NCBI GenBank assembly: GCA_040285825.1
Contig: JAUPSS010000004.1
Coordinates: 3,603,658-3,667,657, forward strand
Length of the DNA: 64,000 nucleotides
From: Eukaryota sp. TZLM1-RC
Lineage: Eukaryota; Metamonada: BaSk clade
Reading direction: 5' to 3'
The translations under genes and the position numbers were made by a program. A model generated the notes under the pieces. It was not told where the DNA came from. It worked only from the letters and a program-made list of their open reading frames with translations, and did not search any database. How positions within the stretch are numbered: the stretch's first letter is position 1; each line of letters opens with the position of its first letter. Positions 1 through 8,963 of this stretch are shown here, in pieces.

Positions 1-142
1 AGATGATTGATCAAGAAGGTTAAACAAGTTTATTAAAGCATCATTCAGCAACAGTACGGAGGGGCTTCACTAGTGAGGTAGCTAGATTACACCAATTACT
101 GGACAAAAGACACAAATAATCAACACAAACAGTACAGATAAC

Positions 143-2002
143 CTAGTCAAGCAAAGCTGCCAACTCTGGGTCCATGGGAAGACCCTGCATGGATTGAGCC
201 ACATGATCAACTCCTCTTTGCATAGCAGGAGGTAGATCTATCTTCTCCAACTTCTTTCTGGGAACAACAGCCTCATCCAAGGACCATTGAAGATTCTGAA
301 GAGCGTGGTGATCTTCCCTTGAATGAGGAATTTTCCACAGTTCATAACAACTTTGTGCAATGGTCACGTGTTCATCAGGAGGAGTGATTCCATGAATCAT
401 TCTGTTATAGACCGCTTCCAGAGAGCCTATTTGATGATGACAGTGATCAACAGCAGATTTACTGAGATAGGTGAAGAATTCAGATTCACACTTGTTAAAG
501 TCAAACAAAGCTCTGACATCAATACCCCCAACGTCTGTTCTTGAACGCTGCTGCCTTGTCCTCTCTTGGCGATGTATTTCCAACAGGTTGTTAGTCTCTG
601 TTAACTTTTCAATGATGGAAAGACGTGCATCCTCCCTTAGATTTTGTATCTGCCACTCACTTCCTCCAAAATGAAGACCCTGGCAAACGATATAACGCTC
701 CGAATTACCAGGTCTTGAAGTGACAGGCTTGAAAATAGAAAATCTGGTGAATGAGATGTATAAAAGATATAATAAAGATACTGTGAATGGAGAAAACACA
801 TCAAAAACTTTTAAAACAAAAGATCCTCCATGACGGAGAATTCGAAACATCGACACTATTTGGCCAAGTACCAGCTGTTTCATCAACAATTCCTGAAGAT
901 TCCACCAATCAGAAACGTCAGAACCTCCATCAGCAACCACCACGTCAACCCCACGCGACCGGTTAACAACTATAAAAGCAAATCTCTCAACATTTTTTGT
1001 GTTGGTGATATCTCCGCTCCCCTTTGGCTCAATTTGATCAAAATGAACCCGATCACCACTTTTGATATATTTATCATTACCGAAAAGTATTTGCAAATGT
1101 TTCCCATTCTCGGCTCTTTCGTAAGCAACTGTATTAAAATCATGAATCCTCCATGTATCCCGGTCATGTGCTAATGAAAAGCCATATCCTCTGGCCCTAC
1201 CCCCAGTTCTCCATATAATATACTCAGAAAAACCACCAGGAGCAGCACAAAGATCTGCGAATAAAAGGTAGTTCTTATCAGCTGGATGACCTCGGAGATA
1301 AGGACGTAAAAAGCCATAAGCCGAGTCGATATTGGCCATCTTTACCGCAGCTCTGTTAATGAAACAAGCTTTTCCAATCTGCTCATAAGGATTCATCTCA
1401 TTCCTCGCCCTTCTGAAACCTGCAGCATTAACCTTGTATAATTCATCAAACTTGGACTTAGTTTCACCCAGTTTCTCGACCAATTCAATGGTAACAGGAG
1501 GCTTAAAAGACATTGAGTTCCAAGCAGTTTGCAGGCTTTCTCCCCATTCTCCAATGTACAAATGATAGACCCTGTCGAGGTATGATAGGAGTTCAGTAAT
1601 GTCAATCTTAGAGGACCTATCCAAATGATGTCGAGCTTCAACAATTTGGAAAGTAGAACCCTGGACTTGGTATTCGGGTTCAGGAGGAGGTGGAGGTTGA
1701 GGTATCTCTTCTTCAAAGTCAAGACCGTATCTGTGATACTCATGGACCGGAGGGACCAAAAGGGAAGAGAGTTTCTCGTGAGAGTGCTCAGGGTCGAATC
1801 CGGCAATGCGAAAGAGACTCTTTACCCTAAAAGGGATGTAATTGGAAGTTGAAGAGCTGACCTTTTTTCCATGTGACTTTGCCTTTTCAGTAACGATCTT
1901 TTGAGTAACAGAGGATGAAGATGTTAATTCGTCCTGGACTGTGACATTTATGTGGCGAGAGGCTGTGCCATTCCTTTTGCGACGTTTGAGCAAGTATGAC
2001 AT
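143..2002 (-). CDS. cap-1 mRNA 2'-O-methyltransferase (CMTR1/FtsJ-like)
   Basis: The 619-residue product carries a Rossmann-fold RrmJ/FtsJ methyltransferase domain of the cap-1 type, which methylates the 2'-O of the first transcribed nucleotide of mRNA. The SAM-binding motif is LLFADLCAAPGGFSE (about residues 246-260). The K-D-K-E catalytic tetrad can be placed at K221 (FINRAAVKM), D358 (VVADGG), K398 (FVLKVF) and E435 (NSERY). The N-terminus is basic and Ser/Thr-rich, with a poly-proline stretch near residue 103. No G-patch or WW domain is obvious, so it is shorter than animal CMTR1. The ATG lies at 2000-2002. A reverse-strand AATAAA signal is at about 29-34. Family assignment is firm; cap-1 rather than cap-2 specificity is inferred. 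Confidence 0.9.
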   Translation of the reverse strand: MSYLLKRRKRNGTASRHINVTVQDELTSSSSVTQKIVTEKAKSHGKKVSSSTSNYIPFRVKSLFRIAGFDPEHSHEKLSSLLVPPVHEYHRYGLDFEEEIPQPPPPPEPEYQVQGSTFQIVEARHHLDRSSKIDITELLSYLDRVYHLYIGEWGESLQTAWNSMSFKPPVTIELVEKLGETKSKFDELYKVNAAGFRRARNEMNPYEQIGKACFINRAAVKMANIDSAYGFLRPYLRGHPADKNYLLFADLCAAPGGFSEYIIWRTGGRARGYGFSLAHDRDTWRIHDFNTVAYERAENGKHLQILFGNDKYIKSGDRVHFDQIEPKGSGDITNTKNVERFAFIVVNRSRGVDVVVADGGSDVSDWWNLQELLMKQLVLGQIVSMFRILRHGGSFVLKVFDVFSPFTVSLLYLLYISFTRFSIFKPVTSRPGNSERYIVCQGLHFGGSEWQIQNLREDARLSIIEKLTETNNLLEIHRQERTRQQRSRTDVGGIDVRALFDFNKCESEFFTYLSKSAVDHCHHQIGSLEAVYNRMIHGITPPDEHVTIAQSCYELWKIPHSREDHHALQNLQWSLDEAVVPRKKLEKIDLPPAMQRGVDHVAQSMQGLPMDPELAALLD

Positions 2003-2401
2003 TTAAAGAAGGAAATATGAGATATATGATGTTGCGAGGTGTTGAAGAAACACCGTCTATGAAGAAGTGAACCAACTCAATGATCAAAAGAGAAATGTTC
2101 CTCAGAATCCCCCAATTCTTTCAATTTCTGTTTGAGTTATGAAATAGAGTCACATGAGATTATCATTTTTTATCGAAGGTCTAAAAAACAGTATTCCTGA
2201 AGAAATTGAGTTCCAGCTCGTAAAATAAAGTTTTGTTTCTTTGTTTATCAATTTGTAATCCATCAAGTCAAAACATGGTGAATGAAAACATTGACTACGC
2301 AACCACCAAAAGTTGTTATCACACGAATGCAACACTAATCTAGTTTTCTAATTGTCATTATTATTATTTTACATTCTAATTGTTTCATTTGTTGTTTTTT
2401 T

Positions 2402-2471
2402 GGATCAAGTAAGAGAAGTATTACCGAGACAGCAAGTAAATCAAGATTTTGTAGAGGAAACCGTGATTTAA
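2402..2471 (+). mobile_element. family A retrotransposon 3' fragment
   Basis: This 70-bp scrap matches the 3' coding end of the family A non-LTR element (compare 14430-14505 and 58705-58785), including the stretch GATTTTGTAGAGGAAA. The rest of the 2003-2629 intergenic interval shows only AT-rich sequence and no gene I can support. Confidence 0.6.
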
Positions 2472-2629
2472 TACATCTTCTTAGAAATTTCTCAGTTAAT
2501 ATCTCTTTAGCCTATTCTTATTTGAGTAGTGATTCATGAGCAAGATCGGTAACTCTCAACAACATTAGATCATTGAATTGCACAGTAATAAAAGTTCATG
2601 ATGATTTACAAAAAATTCAAAGCTTTATT

Positions 2630-2645
2630 AGTGTTGAAAAACACC
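2630..2645 (-). promoter_or_regulatory. histone mRNA 3' stem-loop (H4)
   Basis: On the minus strand this reads GGTGTTTTTCAACACT, a hairpin of about six base pairs with a TTTC-like loop, just after the H4 stop codon. The same 16-mer, or a one-base variant, follows every histone gene in the window. It resembles the 3' processing stem-loop of replication-dependent histone mRNAs. Confidence 0.75.
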
Positions 2646-2659
2646 CCAAAAAGACAAAC

Positions 2660-2971
2660 CTAAACACCAAAACCATACAAAACACGTCCATGACGTTTCA
2701 AAGCATAGACCACATCCATGGCAGTAACAGTTTTCCTTCTGGCATGTTCACAATAAGTAACAGAGTCACGGATCACGTTTTCGAGGAAAGTACGGAGAAC
2801 AGTCCGGGTTTCATCATAGATAAGTGCAGAGATACGCTTGACACCACCACGACGAGCAAGACGACGAATAGCAGGCTTGGTAATACCTTGGATGTTTTCG
2901 CGAAGAACCTTTCTATGGCGCTTGGCACCACCTTTACCTAAACCTTTTCCACCTTTTCCACGGCCAGCCAT
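2660..2971 (-). CDS. histone H4
   Basis: The 103-residue protein is the standard length for H4 and starts [20 protein letters not shown]. It keeps the canonical tail lysines and the fold through to [12 protein letters not shown] at the end. The reading frame is open for 22 more codons upstream, but the start was placed at the conserved MAGRG (2969-2971), as in all H4 proteins. This is the only H4 in the window; the histone block duplicated at 22.6-25.2 kb does not include it. A stem-loop follows the stop codon and a shared histone upstream element lies about 70 bp before the ATG. Confidence 0.97.
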   Translation of the reverse strand: MAGRGKGGKGLGKGGAKRHRKVLRENIQGITKPAIRRLARRGGVKRISALIYDETRTVLRTFLENVIRDSVTYCEHARRKTVTAMDVVYALKRHGRVLYGFGV

Positions 2972-3038
2972 TGAGATCGATGAAGATAAAAATACAGGAT
3001 TAGAAAGGAGTTTGATAATTTGAGTTTGATTTTGCAAA

Positions 3039-3062
3039 TTGTCTTGCCAAGATTAATTGTTG
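3039..3062 (-). promoter_or_regulatory. shared histone upstream element (H4)
   Basis: Read toward H4 it is CAACAATTAATC followed by TTGGCAAGACAA, ending about 68 bp before the ATG. It matches elements at similar distances before H3 and between H2B and H2A (core ACAATT, a short AT spacer, then TTG(G)CAAGA). The remaining 3063-3428 sequence holds no gene I can see. Confidence 0.5.
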
Positions 3063-3468
3063 TTTCTCAATGGTGATTGTTGGGTTTCAGAGTTCTTCAA
3101 CTTGGTTTATGTAATAGTCGTTATGATTATGACTATGTCAGTACTCGCATTTGTGGAATTTGAGGAGTCTATAGCGCTTATAGTGTGTTGATTTTTGTGA
3201 TAACAAATGTATCAGTATTGGGACAGAAAAACCAATGTATTGACCTCAACAACAGTCAAGTCGCTGAATAGAGGCAAACTTACACAACAGTAAAATTAAA
3301 TACCTTCTATTTATGTCACAATTTGCCATTGGCCAACAACCATTAAGAAACGAAGTCCAGAATTGTGATAATATGGGGACTAATCTTTAATCTCTTCCAC
3401 TTCAGTAACGTCTTACTGTGAAACAAACAGGTTAAGAAAAAACATTATTAAATAAATTTATTACACAT

Positions 3469-3975
3469 TTAGCACAATTTATCAAAAATATTCTTATAAT
3501 CAGAAAGAAAACCTTGTAAATCATTTGGAGAAACGTGCAAATTCCAATCAAGAAGTTTAATAAATTCAACTTCCATAGCATTAAGAATTTCAAGGGAATA
3601 AAAAGAATAACCAATAATTCTCCAGCTAGGATTTTGAAAGGTAGAATCTTCGAAAAACTTGGCAGCAAGCATAAATGCAACAAGGAAACACCGATGGGCA
3701 TTAGTGGAAGAATAGCGAAGCTGAGGAAACTTTGCTTGTATCTTTGAAAGATAGTAGAGGGCAACAAAAGCACATTCCAAAGAGGCTTCTGATTTAGAAA
3801 CAATTCTTCTAATCCAAACAGGAAAACTGACGGAAGGTTCAGAGCCAAATGATGAGTCACAAGTATAGTCTTCCACATCCAAAAGTTGCTCAAGTATGGC
3901 AGAACACGTGTAAACAACAGAGGAGAGGCATTCATCGGAAAGAGAAACAGGAGAGGTAGCAGTGATACCAGGCAT
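3469..3975 (-). CDS. PHO80/Pcl-like cyclin, copy 1
   Basis: The 168-residue protein has a single cyclin box of the Pho80/cyclin-Y/P type (about residues 45-155). Signature segments are CAFVALYYLSKI, NAHRCFLVAFMLAAKFFED and LEILNAMEVEFIKLLDWNLHV. Such cyclins partner Pho85- or CDK5/16-like kinases and usually control metabolic or polarity functions; the partner here is unknown. The ATG is at 3973-3975. The paralogue at 22603-23109 differs at only a few residues, for example LAAKFFEDSTF here against LASKFCEDCTF there. Both copies keep the cyclin hydrophobic core and look functional. Confidence 0.85.
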   Translation of the reverse strand: MPGITATSPVSLSDECLSSVVYTCSAILEQLLDVEDYTCDSSFGSEPSVSFPVWIRRIVSKSEASLECAFVALYYLSKIQAKFPQLRYSSTNAHRCFLVAFMLAAKFFEDSTFQNPSWRIIGYSFYSLEILNAMEVEFIKLLDWNLHVSPNDLQGFLSDYKNIFDKLC

Positions 3976-4086
3976 CAATGATCAGTGGAGAGAAACATCT
4001 GGCATGAAGAATCATCGCCATTAGTAGTAGAGGACAAGACAAGATTGATGAGATGTTTGTCATTGACAAACATTCCTCTAAGTAAA

Positions 4087-4522
4087 ACATACCTGAGCAT
4101 AACAACTACTCTCATTTGTCATGACACTGTCATGACAGACATGACCCTGTACTTAAACGTTATCAAGTATATTTTTCATTAATTTTTTTTAGTTAAATCA
4201 TACTAAATATGCAGTACTTTAAAAAAATCATACTAATTTAAACAAATAACACAACTTCTGCAAACAATCAAACTCTCTTTTTTTTCATCTGCATAAGTTT
4301 CAAAGACGAAGCTCCATGTCGAATGTGTACTATTTTGAGGATAAGTGCAGTTTGAAGCGCTCAGTGGGTGTCTCGTTCAAAGTTGAGGACATTGAAGTTG
4401 ATGAATAAATTTGTCCTTATTGAATATACGTGTATGTTTTGTACAAAAAATTCAATTTGTCATAACACCATGACAGCATTGGTGATATGACACTTTTGAC
4501 ATGACGTCATGCCCAGGTATGT
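4087..4522. mobile_element. MITE-like DNA element with terminal inverted repeats
   Basis: The ends are inverted repeats of about 17 bp: ACATACCTGAGCATAAC at the left, and the reverse complement of ACATACCTGGGCATGAC at the right (two mismatches). AGTAAA, or up to AGTAAAAC, flanks both sides as a target duplication of 6-8 bp. Subterminal TGTCATGAC-like motifs recur inside. The paralogous locus at 23205-23230 is an empty site of the same length as this locus after removing the element and one duplicate. It encodes no protein. An 8-bp duplication would fit hAT elements, and a decayed hAT transposase lies at 19230, but no link is shown. Confidence 0.75.
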
Positions 4523-4541
4523 AGTAAAACCTTGCCTTCAT

Positions 4542-4830
4542 TTTAATGAATTCTCAATTATATTCAATTGATTATTTGAATGACTTCCAAAAAATGGTGC
4601 AAGAAAAAACAATGAAAAGATTTGATATATTTTTATGGCGTTCACGGATTCAATTTGCCATTATTAATAGATTACCACCGTTCTTCAATCGAATAAGAGA
4701 AGCTTTAGCTAGACAGCAAGCAGACCAAGATTTTGTAGAGGAAATCTTGGTTCAATGATAGTCGTCCCATTAGTATTGAGTTAATTTAATTAAGTGTGCA
4801 AATTCAATGAATACAAAAAATTGATTATTT
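4542..4830 (+). mobile_element. family A non-LTR retrotransposon, 3' end
   Basis: This is the last part of the family A ORF, ending AREALARQQADQDFVEEILVQ minus its first residue (stop at 4756-4758), followed by the family's short 3' UTR ending near AATGAATAC. It is nearly identical to 14325-14566. It sits where copy 2 of the histone block has no insertion. Confidence 0.8.
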
Positions 4831-4844
4831 TAATTCTCAATCTT

Positions 4845-5480
4845 ATTAAAAACCTATAAATCAACATCTAAGTAATCCATATCTCCCAAAACAAAAACAC
4901 TAGCTGCAACTCTCTTATAATGAGATCCAAGAGAAAGCACAGCATCAGAAACCTTCTTCAACATCCCCTTAAAAATGGAAAACAAATTCTATTTTGACAA
5001 AACAATCTGTTGAAATTTCTGTTAGTTCTTCTCTTTACAATCATTTCAAAATCTTTCAAAAAACGTACAGCCGTTGGAGCAAGTGAACCAAATAGAGAAA
5101 ATACAAATGGATACAAATTGAATTTTGCATGCTGTTGACTGGACAATTTGGACAAAGGTTCATTGTATTTTTTGATTTTGAAATTTTCGGCATTTGAAAG
5201 AGGATTATGAATTTTAGAATTAGCAAGCCTTTCATTTGAGACATTACAAAGATCAACAGACATTACATCCAATAAAATGAAGGTTCCATCCAATCCAGGT
5301 TATATTACATCACCTCTTTTATTCTTATGAAAGTTATCTTCAGTATCAAACAGATTTGACAACAGAGGTTCCAAAAAGGATACAATTCTATGAGACTTAC
5401 ACATACAATATAATTGGTCTCCTACAGTATCATGAACCTTGCTTCTAGAAGTAATAAAATGTTTACAATTTAACAAATTA
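4845..5480 (-). mobile_element. family B non-LTR retrotransposon, 3' fragment
   Basis: On the minus strand it matches the 3' third of the family B element at 57460-58075: the end of the zinc motif, the restriction-like endonuclease region (FILLDVMSVDLCNVSNERL) and the C-terminal segment FEMIVKRRTNRNFNRLF. The 3' end is the family's TTTATAGGTTTT. It is frameshifted and 5'-truncated, and lies between two family A pieces. Confidence 0.8.
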
Positions 5481-5484
5481 GAAA

Positions 5485-6985
5485 TTCAATTGATGCTTTT
5501 CGTAATTTGGGTTCGTTTGTAGGAAATAATTATGAAATTAGCAAAGAATTGTTTGAAAAGTTGAACTCAATTTCCGAAAAAGATGACCAAATGATGAATT
5601 TAGATACACAGAAACATATCAAATTTACCATTATAAAACTGTGTTTTAGTTCCAACTTTAATCATATATTTCGATCTACAAATCCTCTTATCACTGGCCG
5701 TTTGGCCCAGAAGTTTAATGAATTACCTGCAAAAGTTTTGTCACAATGACAAGGATGTAAAATGTTCCAAATTCCTGATCACGCTTATCTTAGTCCACTT
5801 TATGGCGGTTTAGGTTGGACAAAGGCGTCTATTCTTTCTTCATGTGCTTTTATTGGTGGATGTAGAAATGCAATATTTGTGTTTTCTGATAGATTTGCCA
5901 ATTGGGAAGACTTACGCAAAGTCCTACTGCTTTTGCGTTAAATGATGTAATTTCAAAAATTGAAGTCGATGCCTTCCCCAGTCATCCAATGGTAATATTC
6001 CGGAAAAGAATTTTTTAAATTTGAAATACACTCTTCGAGTATTACAGCAACGGTTGACTGGAATATATGAAAATGATCTTTATAATAATATATGCATTTC
6101 GGCTGTTTTAAATCAAGATCTTCGCTCATTGTTATTGGAAAATGGTGTTTGTGAAAATCAGTCATCAGATTCTTCACTGTTTGAAACCATTGTACCGCGA
6201 AAATTTGGACTGTGTGTTACTGATGAAGTTTGTAACAAAAATGAGATAATATTTGAATATCCCCATTAATCAATTATTATTAAAAGAAAAATGTATTTGT
6301 TCGAATTCACCCCAACTCACTTTGCGCCACGCTCTGAATTGCTCTAAATTGATAACTTATCGTTCTTCATTACATGATGCTGTTAGAGACACTGTTTTCA
6401 ATATGGTACGAACTGCAAGAAGATCGTGTATCAAAGAGCCTTTGCTGAAGGAAACACTGTCATTGAACAGTTTTGGTTCTGATGGTAGAGGTGATGTATA
6501 CTGTGATTGGATTGAGAACCCTGAAGCTGTTGTTGACTTTGTCTCCTGTAATGTTGCAAATGACACTTTGGTTCAAAAAAGAAAACTTAATCCTGTAAGT
6601 GCTCTTGAATTTAAAGCTAAAGAAAAACATAGAAAATATGACAAAGGTATCGGAGAGGCTAATGCTGATAGAAATAGACAACTTTTTTATTGGTTTCCCA
6701 TTTTCGATAAACGGAAGACTATCAGTAGAAGCAGGAACTTTTTTGAATAATTTCCAAAAAATGGTTCAAGAAAAAACAATGAAAATATTTAATTAATTTA
6801 ACTTTTTATGGTGCTCTCGAATTCAATTTGTCATTATTACCAGATTGCCTTGGTTTTTCAATCGAATTAGATAAGCTTTAGCTAGACAACAAGCAGATCA
6901 AGAATTTGTAGAGGAAATCTTTGTTCCATGAATTTCGTCCCATTAATTATGAAGTGTGCAAGTTCAACAAATTAATATGTTCAAA
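5485..6985 (+). mobile_element. family A non-LTR retrotransposon, broken copy
   Basis: It is 5'-truncated within the reverse transcriptase C-terminus (RNLGSFVGNNYEISKELFEK). Frameshifts follow, then a recognisable zinc motif (CICSNSPQLTLRHALNCSK) and a restriction-like endonuclease core (RGDVYCDW, VVDFVSCN, KEKHRKYD). The longest open piece is 6253-6750. The family 3' UTR is eroded. The insertion ends about 6988, where similarity to the duplicated histone block resumes. Confidence 0.8.
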
Positions 6986-7142
6986 AAATGAATGGAGGCA
7001 AACAGTGTACAATGGCTTGACCTATCTTGTGTGTTGAACTTTTCTTGTTTAAATTAGAGATGGGCAAGAAACCTCACTGTTGTAAATAGAACTTATTAAT
7101 TTTTTCCTTAAATAAAATTTTAAAACGGATTTTATTGAAACA

Positions 7143-7158
7143 AGTGTTGATAAACACC
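7143..7158 (-). promoter_or_regulatory. histone mRNA 3' stem-loop (H3, copy 1)
   Basis: The minus strand reads GGTGTTTATCAACACT, a one-base loop variant of the element after H4, H2A and H2B, 15 bp past the H3 stop codon. Confidence 0.75.
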
Positions 7159-7173
7159 TCTAATAACCCCAAA

Positions 7174-7581
7174 CTAAAAATCAGAACGAATTCTCTTAGC
7201 CAAGGCCATATCCTTGGGCATAATGGTAACACGTTTAGCATGAATAGCACAGAGATTGGTGTCTTCAAACAAACCAACAAGGTAAGCTTCAGCAGCTTCT
7301 TGAAGAGCAGAGATACCAGAGGCTTGGAATCTTAACTCACCCTTGAACTCTTGGGCAATTTCTCTAACCAAACGTTGGAAGGGTAGCTTACGGATCAAGA
7401 GTTCAGTGGATTTTTGGTACTTTCTAATTTCACGGAGAGCAACGGTACCAGGACGATAACGATGGGGTTTCTTGATACCACCAGTAGCGGGAGCAGCTTT
7501 GCGAGCAGCCTTGGTAGCCAAATGCTTTCGTGGAGTCTTGGTGGAGGTAGTCTTGCGAGAGGTTTGCTTAGTACGGGCCAT
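7174..7581 (-). CDS. histone H3, copy 1
   Basis: The 135-residue protein is the canonical H3 length. The tail keeps K4, K9, K14, K18, K23, K27 and K36, but diverges around them: [20 protein letters not shown], with Thr at position 10 in place of Ser and Ala at position 28 in place of Ser. The C-terminus is [11 protein letters not shown] in place of the usual IQLARRIRGE. The start ATG is at 7579-7581. The paralogue at 23417-23824 encodes an identical protein. It shares the histone upstream element and 3' stem-loop, so expression in step with the other core histones is likely. Confidence 0.97.
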   Translation of the reverse strand: MARTKQTSRKTTSTKTPRKHLATKAARKAAPATGGIKKPHRYRPGTVALREIRKYQKSTELLIRKLPFQRLVREIAQEFKGELRFQASGISALQEAAEAYLVGLFEDTNLCAIHAKRVTIMPKDMALAKRIRSDF

Positions 7582-7644
7582 TAGTGTAGATCAGGATTAT
7601 GTCATTCTGCATTGTAATTGAGCAGAAATTCAGAGCAGGGAAAA

Positions 7645-7667
7645 TGTCTTGCAAGAATCAATTGTCA
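7645..7667 (-). promoter_or_regulatory. shared histone upstream element (H3, copy 1)
   Basis: Read toward H3: TGACAATTGATT then CTTGCAAGACA, starting about 64 bp before the ATG. It shares ACAATT and TTGCAAGA with the elements before H4 and between H2B and H2A. The identical sequence precedes H3 copy 2 at 23888-23910. Sequence from 7668 to 7935 shows nothing else. Confidence 0.5.
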
Positions 7668-7935
7668 TTTGCTTTTGTTGGATGATTCGTTTTTGGTGGT
7701 TTGGTTGTGTAGACCTAGGGCTTTGTTGTCACTCTTCATTAGATGTGCACTTAATTCTTTTTCTATATGGAACTATTGAAATATTCAATGTGGGTTCTGT
7801 TTAGGAACAACAGGTTTAGCAAATCCCAATTTGATTGAACAATTGTCATTTGTATTTTCTCCAAAACTTCAATCCAGATGGAAACATCAATAAAACATTT
7901 TAAATCAAAATACACAAAAAAAAACAAATTTATCC

Positions 7936-7951
7936 AGTGTTGAAAAACACC
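7936..7951 (-). promoter_or_regulatory. histone mRNA 3' stem-loop (H2B, copy 1)
   Basis: The minus strand reads GGTGTTTTTCAACACT, 16 bp past the H2B stop codon. Confidence 0.75.
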
Positions 7952-7967
7952 ATCAAATACCACAAAT

Positions 7968-8402
7968 CTATTCACCTTCACCAGCAGAGGTAAACTTGGT
8001 AACAGCCTTGGTACCTTCAGAAACAGCATGCTTGGAGAGTTCACCAGGCAACAATAATCTAACAGCAGTCTGAATCTCACGAGAAGAAAGGGTATTCCTC
8101 TTGTTGACACGAGCAAGACGGGAAGCTTCAGTGGCGATACGTTCAAAAATGTCATTGACAAAAGAGTTCATGATTCCCATGGCCTTGGTGGAGATACCAG
8201 TATCAGGATGGACTTGGCGAAGGACACGGTAAATGTAAGTAGCCCATGTCTCCTTGCGGGCCTTCTTGCGCTTGGGGGCAGCAGCGGCAGCACCTCCTTC
8301 AGCAACAGCTTTGCTTACAGCTTTGGCAGGGGCCTTCGATGGGGCTTTGGAGGGAACTCCCTTGATGGATTTGGTAGACTTTACAGACTTTTTTCCAGGC
8401 AT
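7968..8402 (-). CDS. histone H2B, copy 1
   Basis: The 144-residue protein has a Lys/Ala/Pro-rich tail ([20 protein letters not shown]) and a complete H2B histone fold: [40 protein letters not shown], then the C-terminal helix [18 protein letters not shown]. The frame is open upstream, but the start was set at MPGKK because the other copy has no longer in-frame start. Its protein is identical to the copy at 24209-24643. It is divergent from H2A, with 149 bp between the two ATGs. Confidence 0.97.
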   Translation of the reverse strand: MPGKKSVKSTKSIKGVPSKAPSKAPAKAVSKAVAEGGAAAAAPKRKKARKETWATYIYRVLRQVHPDTGISTKAMGIMNSFVNDIFERIATEASRLARVNKRNTLSSREIQTAVRLLLPGELSKHAVSEGTKAVTKFTSAGEGE

Positions 8403-8473
8403 GAGATTGAGAAAATGGTGATGGAGATTCAGTTTTTGCAACAAAAACAAGCTGATTCAATGGTTTGCCACAA

Positions 8474-8505
8474 ACGACAATCTTGCAACAATCAAAAATT
8501 GTCGT
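8474..8505. promoter_or_regulatory. bidirectional H2B/H2A upstream element, copy 1
   Basis: Inverted arms ACGACAAT (8474-8481) and ATTGTCGT (8498-8505) flank CTTGCAACAATCAAAA. Each arm plus the core resembles the element before H3 and H4, so one site can serve both divergent genes (about 72 bp from the H2B start and 47 bp from the H2A start). It is conserved at 24716-24746. Confidence 0.5.
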
Positions 8506-8551
8506 GTTGAAATTGAAATTCTATTTTCTTTTCCTCATTAATTCATCTCTC

Positions 8552-8935
8552 ATGGCTGAAGAAACTGGTGCTCGTACTCTCTCCTTCAAAGCTGGACTCC
8601 AATTCCCGGTAGGTCGTATCCGTCGTTACCTCCGTGAAGGTCGCTATGCTGAACGTATTGCAGCTGGTGCTCCCGTCTATATGGCTGCTGTGCTCGAATA
8701 CCTCACTGCTGAGGTCCTTGAATTGTCTGGTAACGCTGCTAGAGATAACAAGAAGACCCGTATCGTCCCCAGACACATTCTCTTGGCTATCCGTAATGAT
8801 GAAGAACTCAGCAAGCTCTTGTCCCACATCATGATACCCTCTGGTGGTGTTCTTCCTCATATTCATTCCGATCTCCTTCCCAAGGGATCCAAGGCTCGTG
8901 TTGAAGCCGAAGAACAAGCTTCTCAGGAAATCTAG
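8552..8935 (+). CDS. histone H2A (H2A.X type), copy 1
   Basis: The 127-residue protein contains the H2A fold ([59 protein letters not shown]) and ends SQEI. SQ-(D/E)-hydrophobic at the C-terminus is the H2A.X motif that is phosphorylated at DNA breaks. Here it is the only H2A, as in yeast, where the bulk H2A carries the motif. The start is the ATG of MAEETGA (8552-8554); upstream in-frame codons are discarded by comparison with known H2A. The copy at 24793-25176 encodes the same protein. Confidence 0.97.
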   Translation: MAEETGARTLSFKAGLQFPVGRIRRYLREGRYAERIAAGAPVYMAAVLEYLTAEVLELSGNAARDNKKTRIVPRHILLAIRNDEELSKLLSHIMIPSGGVLPHIHSDLLPKGSKARVEAEEQASQEI

Positions 8936-8947
8936 GTTGTTTTGTAT

Positions 8948-8963
8948 GGTGTTTTTCAACACT
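8948..8963 (+). promoter_or_regulatory. histone mRNA 3' stem-loop (H2A, copy 1)
   Basis: GGTGTTTTTCAACACT lies 12 bp past the stop codon and is followed by AATAAA at 8972-8977. Both a histone-type stem-loop and a polyadenylation-like signal are therefore present. Confidence 0.75.

Noticed and set aside
830-1174. 114-codon ORF antisense to the cap methyltransferase
   Set aside because: Mirror of a strongly conserved coding frame; no independent signal.
2972-3037. 22-codon N-terminal extension of histone H4
   Set aside because: H4 is invariant in length and starts at MAGRG; the upstream codons are hydrophobic and unlike any H4.
3432-3935. 167-codon overlapping ORF in the cyclin locus (also in copy 2)
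   Set aside because: Alternative frame of the cyclin; conserved between copies only because the DNA is duplicated.
8403-8450. 16-codon N-terminal extension of H2B copy 1
   Set aside because: Absent in frame from copy 2 after a one-base difference, so it is 5' UTR.
8208-8510. 100-codon ORF antisense to H2B
   Set aside because: Shadow of the histone coding sequence; its repeat-like Gly/Ser content follows from the H2B tail codons.
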